From an uncultured Clostridia bacterium (lineage in GTDB: Bacteria; Bacillota; Clostridia; TANB77; CAG-508), in the NCBI GenBank assembly GCA_947627415.1, contig CANQVU010000003.1, forward strand, positions 1-51,397: a DNA stretch of 51,397 bases. Reading direction: 5' to 3'. The notes beneath the pieces were generated by a model. The model did not search any database, was not told where the DNA came from, and saw only the letters and a list, made by a program, of their open reading frames with translations. A program made the position numbers and the translations under genes. Each line of letters starts with the position of its first letter. The stretch's first letter is position 1. Below, in pieces: positions 51,301-51,397 of this stretch.

Positions 51301-51397
51301 CTTGCTTTTTTAAATAATATGCTAAACTATTTGCTCTTTCATTTAATTCTTTATATGTTAAATGTTCATTCCCAAAAACGACAGCAATATTATCAGG
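45359..51397 (-). CDS. Nonribosomal peptide synthetase, A-T-C-A-T-R, 5' end beyond the window
   Basis: Over 2000 residues, open to the window edge. Order (N to C): adenylation 1 (YTSGSTGEPKG, about 50980); carrier 1 (GGDSLTAINL, about 49840); condensation with the active HHIISDG (about 49280); adenylation 2 (YTSGSTGNPKG, about 47880); carrier 2 (GGDSLSAIKL, about 46720); thioester reductase (LLTGSTGFIGSHIL, about 46470; YVRSK, about 45960). By eye the A1 pocket reads D-A-F-W-L-G-G-T-F, Val-like; A2 reads D-V-W-Y-L-G-G-I-C, which I cannot assign. A terminal reductase releases an aldehyde, so the product could be a dipeptide aldehyde or a derived pyrazinone. No in-frame CGG. Confidence 0.93.
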   Translation of the reverse strand, partial: PDNIAVVFGNEHLTYKELNERANSLAYYLKKQGLANEEIVCTFIDKSLEMIIAFLGILKAGGAYLPIDINYPKERIDYMIKNSSSRFLLVNDINFVSDNIKAISINLSNDIYNYNKNNLNLNFIDINNMAYIMYTSGSTGEPKGVIIEHKNIIRLVKNPNYINFSKNDRFLQGGSTVFDACTFEIWAPLLNGLQLYIIPKQDLLDPSSLQNYLEKNKITVLWITAPLFNQLSEKNPRIFSTVKYLLTGGDILSPQHINAVKKANPNLTVINGYGPTENTTFSTCFTIDKYYEDSIPIGYPISNSTCYIVSKDNNLLPIGVPGELLVGGDGVARGYLNDIALTNNKFIPNIYDEGHLYKTGDLVKWLPDGSISFIGRIDNQVKIRGFRVELNEITLKILEYPNIKNCLTVVNEFNNNKIIVSYIITEKNVDIDLLKEFLRKSLPSYMIPTSIITLESFPINTNGKVDRKKLPAPEIQLKNKEIVLPRNKTDENLINILKETLHLKDVSIDDSIFDLGGDSLTAINLCTKIYTALNVQLFVKDILENPIVKDLSDLIASKNNVNVKISIPKADKSEYYPTSSAQVRTYYSSNIAGYNSKLYNIAGGLILDKAPDIEKLENAFNKLIERQPSLRTYFEIENKQVVQKIKDDVEFKLETVSDIIKDNQLKSFFEDFVKPFDLSKAPLFMVKIVKLENGKILLAVNMHHIISDGTSLSVLVNDVCKIYNGEELPELKIDYKDYAIWENSRLKNNDFQEAENYWVNQFKNELPILNLPTKPRPAVQSFDGDKVYTEIDKESKEKIDRLAKDLSVTPYMILLSAYYILLSKYTSQNDIIVGTPIVNRPSSELYDIVGMFVNSLPIRANIDSKLNFKDFVSNIKDICFESYKYQNYPFDQLVNKLNLTRDTSRNPIFDTMFIYQNNGYTPVSFDGINAKYYIPNAKISKFDLSLEIVPTDDTLNLSFEYATKLFDKQFIENLSTHYINILNAVLENNDIKIADICMLSENEKNKILYEFNDTDVDYPKDKTIVQLFEEQVEKTPDNIAVVFGNEHLTYKELNERANSLARYLKNEGAQKENIIPVIMDRSINLIISMLGIIKLGAIYLPITTEFPTERVNYIIDNSSAPIIICSKSSAISKDNIKTIVLDEINYTDEPNSNLNTDIGANNPLYSIYTSGSTGNPKGVIISHKNLNNFISSFNKLFEVSKTTNIERCLASTNISFDVSIWEFFFTLLNGYELHLFEDNSITDIFKYCDAIISHKISMLYIPPNILDNVFKILEQKGEKVYLNKLLVGVESIKTKTIEKYYSFNPNIRIVNGYGPSECTICSTAYVVTKENLRNYSVLPIGKPLSNLKLYVLDKDKNPVPVGVGGELYVCGDNVGIGYINNDEMNQKNFVKLPYTTERAYRTGDMVKLDENGNLLFQGRQDNQVKINGHRIELDEITNTVHSYPYITKCVVYVDNKKIICYFTSDKKINQNDLLAYLKRKLPKYFIPNHLIQIDKFKLTSNGKIDMKYLKSLKIANKNKYVAPKTKLQKQLQEIFESVLGSTHIGINDDFFEIGGDSLSAIKLQIEAFNHGINISYKDIFSNPTIEQLSEKTGIGNIPTEETSGLDDNYDYSKIDKLISVNTLKSDNINLSKKKIESILLTGSTGFIGSHILQNLIENTNCNIYCIIRKKNNIDPVNRLIDTMNFYFNNNFEKYLYDRVFVLEGDISKTNLGLDSNSYKDLGYSVSDVINAAAIVKHYGKSNIFNDINVVGTQNLITFCNKFKCSLHHISTLSVSGTLLDSDLDTLPENLLSTTFLENNLFINQDLSNIYVRSKFLAERLILENIVENDLDANIFRLGNITNRYSDGNFQINISENAFINKVFAFLNIGKFPNNLLDEIVEFTPVDLCADIILKIIFCKCDFNIFHIHNNNYISFKDLISIFEELGFKTNIVSPEEFYDLVKTISADKNKNNIISGIINDFNISNLISYKNDIKMLSPLTDAILKKLSFKWPTVDKKYIQKYVTYLKSIGYI
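48216..48292. repeat. 77-bp repeat inside the NRPS, copy 1
   Basis: Identical in sequence and orientation to 51321-51397. Both encode the beginning of an adenylation domain (HLTYKELNERANSLA region). Exact DNA identity implies recent duplication or gene conversion between modules. Confidence 0.92.
51321..51397. repeat. 77-bp repeat inside the NRPS, copy 2 (window edge)
   Basis: Identical to 48216-48292 up to the last base of the window. The true repeat may be longer. This probably explains why the sequence ends here. Confidence 0.92.

Overview
The window is a low-GC (AT-rich) chromosomal segment of a Bacillota/Clostridia-type bacterium, probably an uncultured anaerobic, gut-type lineage. The evidence is the classical origin gene order (mnmG-mnmE-jag-yidC-yidD-rnpA-rpmH / oriC / dnaA-dnaN-recF-gyrB ... 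gyrA), strong GGAGG ribosome binding sites, a T-box leader on ileS, a DnaD/DnaC-type primosome pair and an HD-GYP regulator. Both ends of the window lie in repeated DNA (an inverted repeat at the left, an internal NRPS duplication at the right), so it may be a whole contig broken at repeats.

Layout. 1-5716 (minus): mnmG, mnmE, jag, yidC, yidD, rnpA, rpmH. 5717-6020 and 7365-7689: oriC with DnaA boxes. 6021-12520 (plus): dnaA, dnaN, recF, gyrB and an exported LolA-like protein. 12521-13295: no gene, but one arm of a 73-bp inverted repeat whose other arm is at position 1. 13296-17673 (plus): type IV secretion (T4SS) genes (TraC-like protein, VirB4 ATPase, ParA/CpaE-like ATPase, unknown protein). 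17742-18050: a DUF4160 remnant and a foreign-looking DUF1737 gene. 18280-24159 (plus): gyrA, a small gene, T-box, ileS. 24226-29816 (minus): dnaC/dnaD-like pair, then a T4SS operon read virD4, virB2-like, virB6-like, virB3-like. 29934-35451: DUF1858 protein, four tRNA genes, a short-chain dehydrogenase, a starch-binding-type protein, two XRE regulators, a VanW protein. 35625-40421: corA, ABC-F, HD-GYP response regulator, DnaJ. 40529-43278: a second VirD4 operon. 43364-51397 (minus): a 7TM histidine kinase and a large NRPS ending in a reductase domain.

The main discovery is a decoding anomaly. Eight genes, including rnpA, recF and mnmE, appear frameshifted at ten places. At every one the break is an in-frame CGG codon, and dropping its C (CGG N read as GGN, Gly) restores a full-length, family-matching protein. 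I found no other in-frame CGG in any native gene, although the trinucleotide is common out of frame. The single exception is the foreign-looking DUF1737 gene. This suggests that CGG is not an arginine codon here but an obligatory +1 frameshift signal, in effect a four-base glycine codon CGGN. In all three T4SS ATPases a CGG lies in the Walker A loop, so ATPase production depends on the shift.

All coordinates and motif readings were made by eye, without database searches. Family names rest on recognised motifs and gene context.
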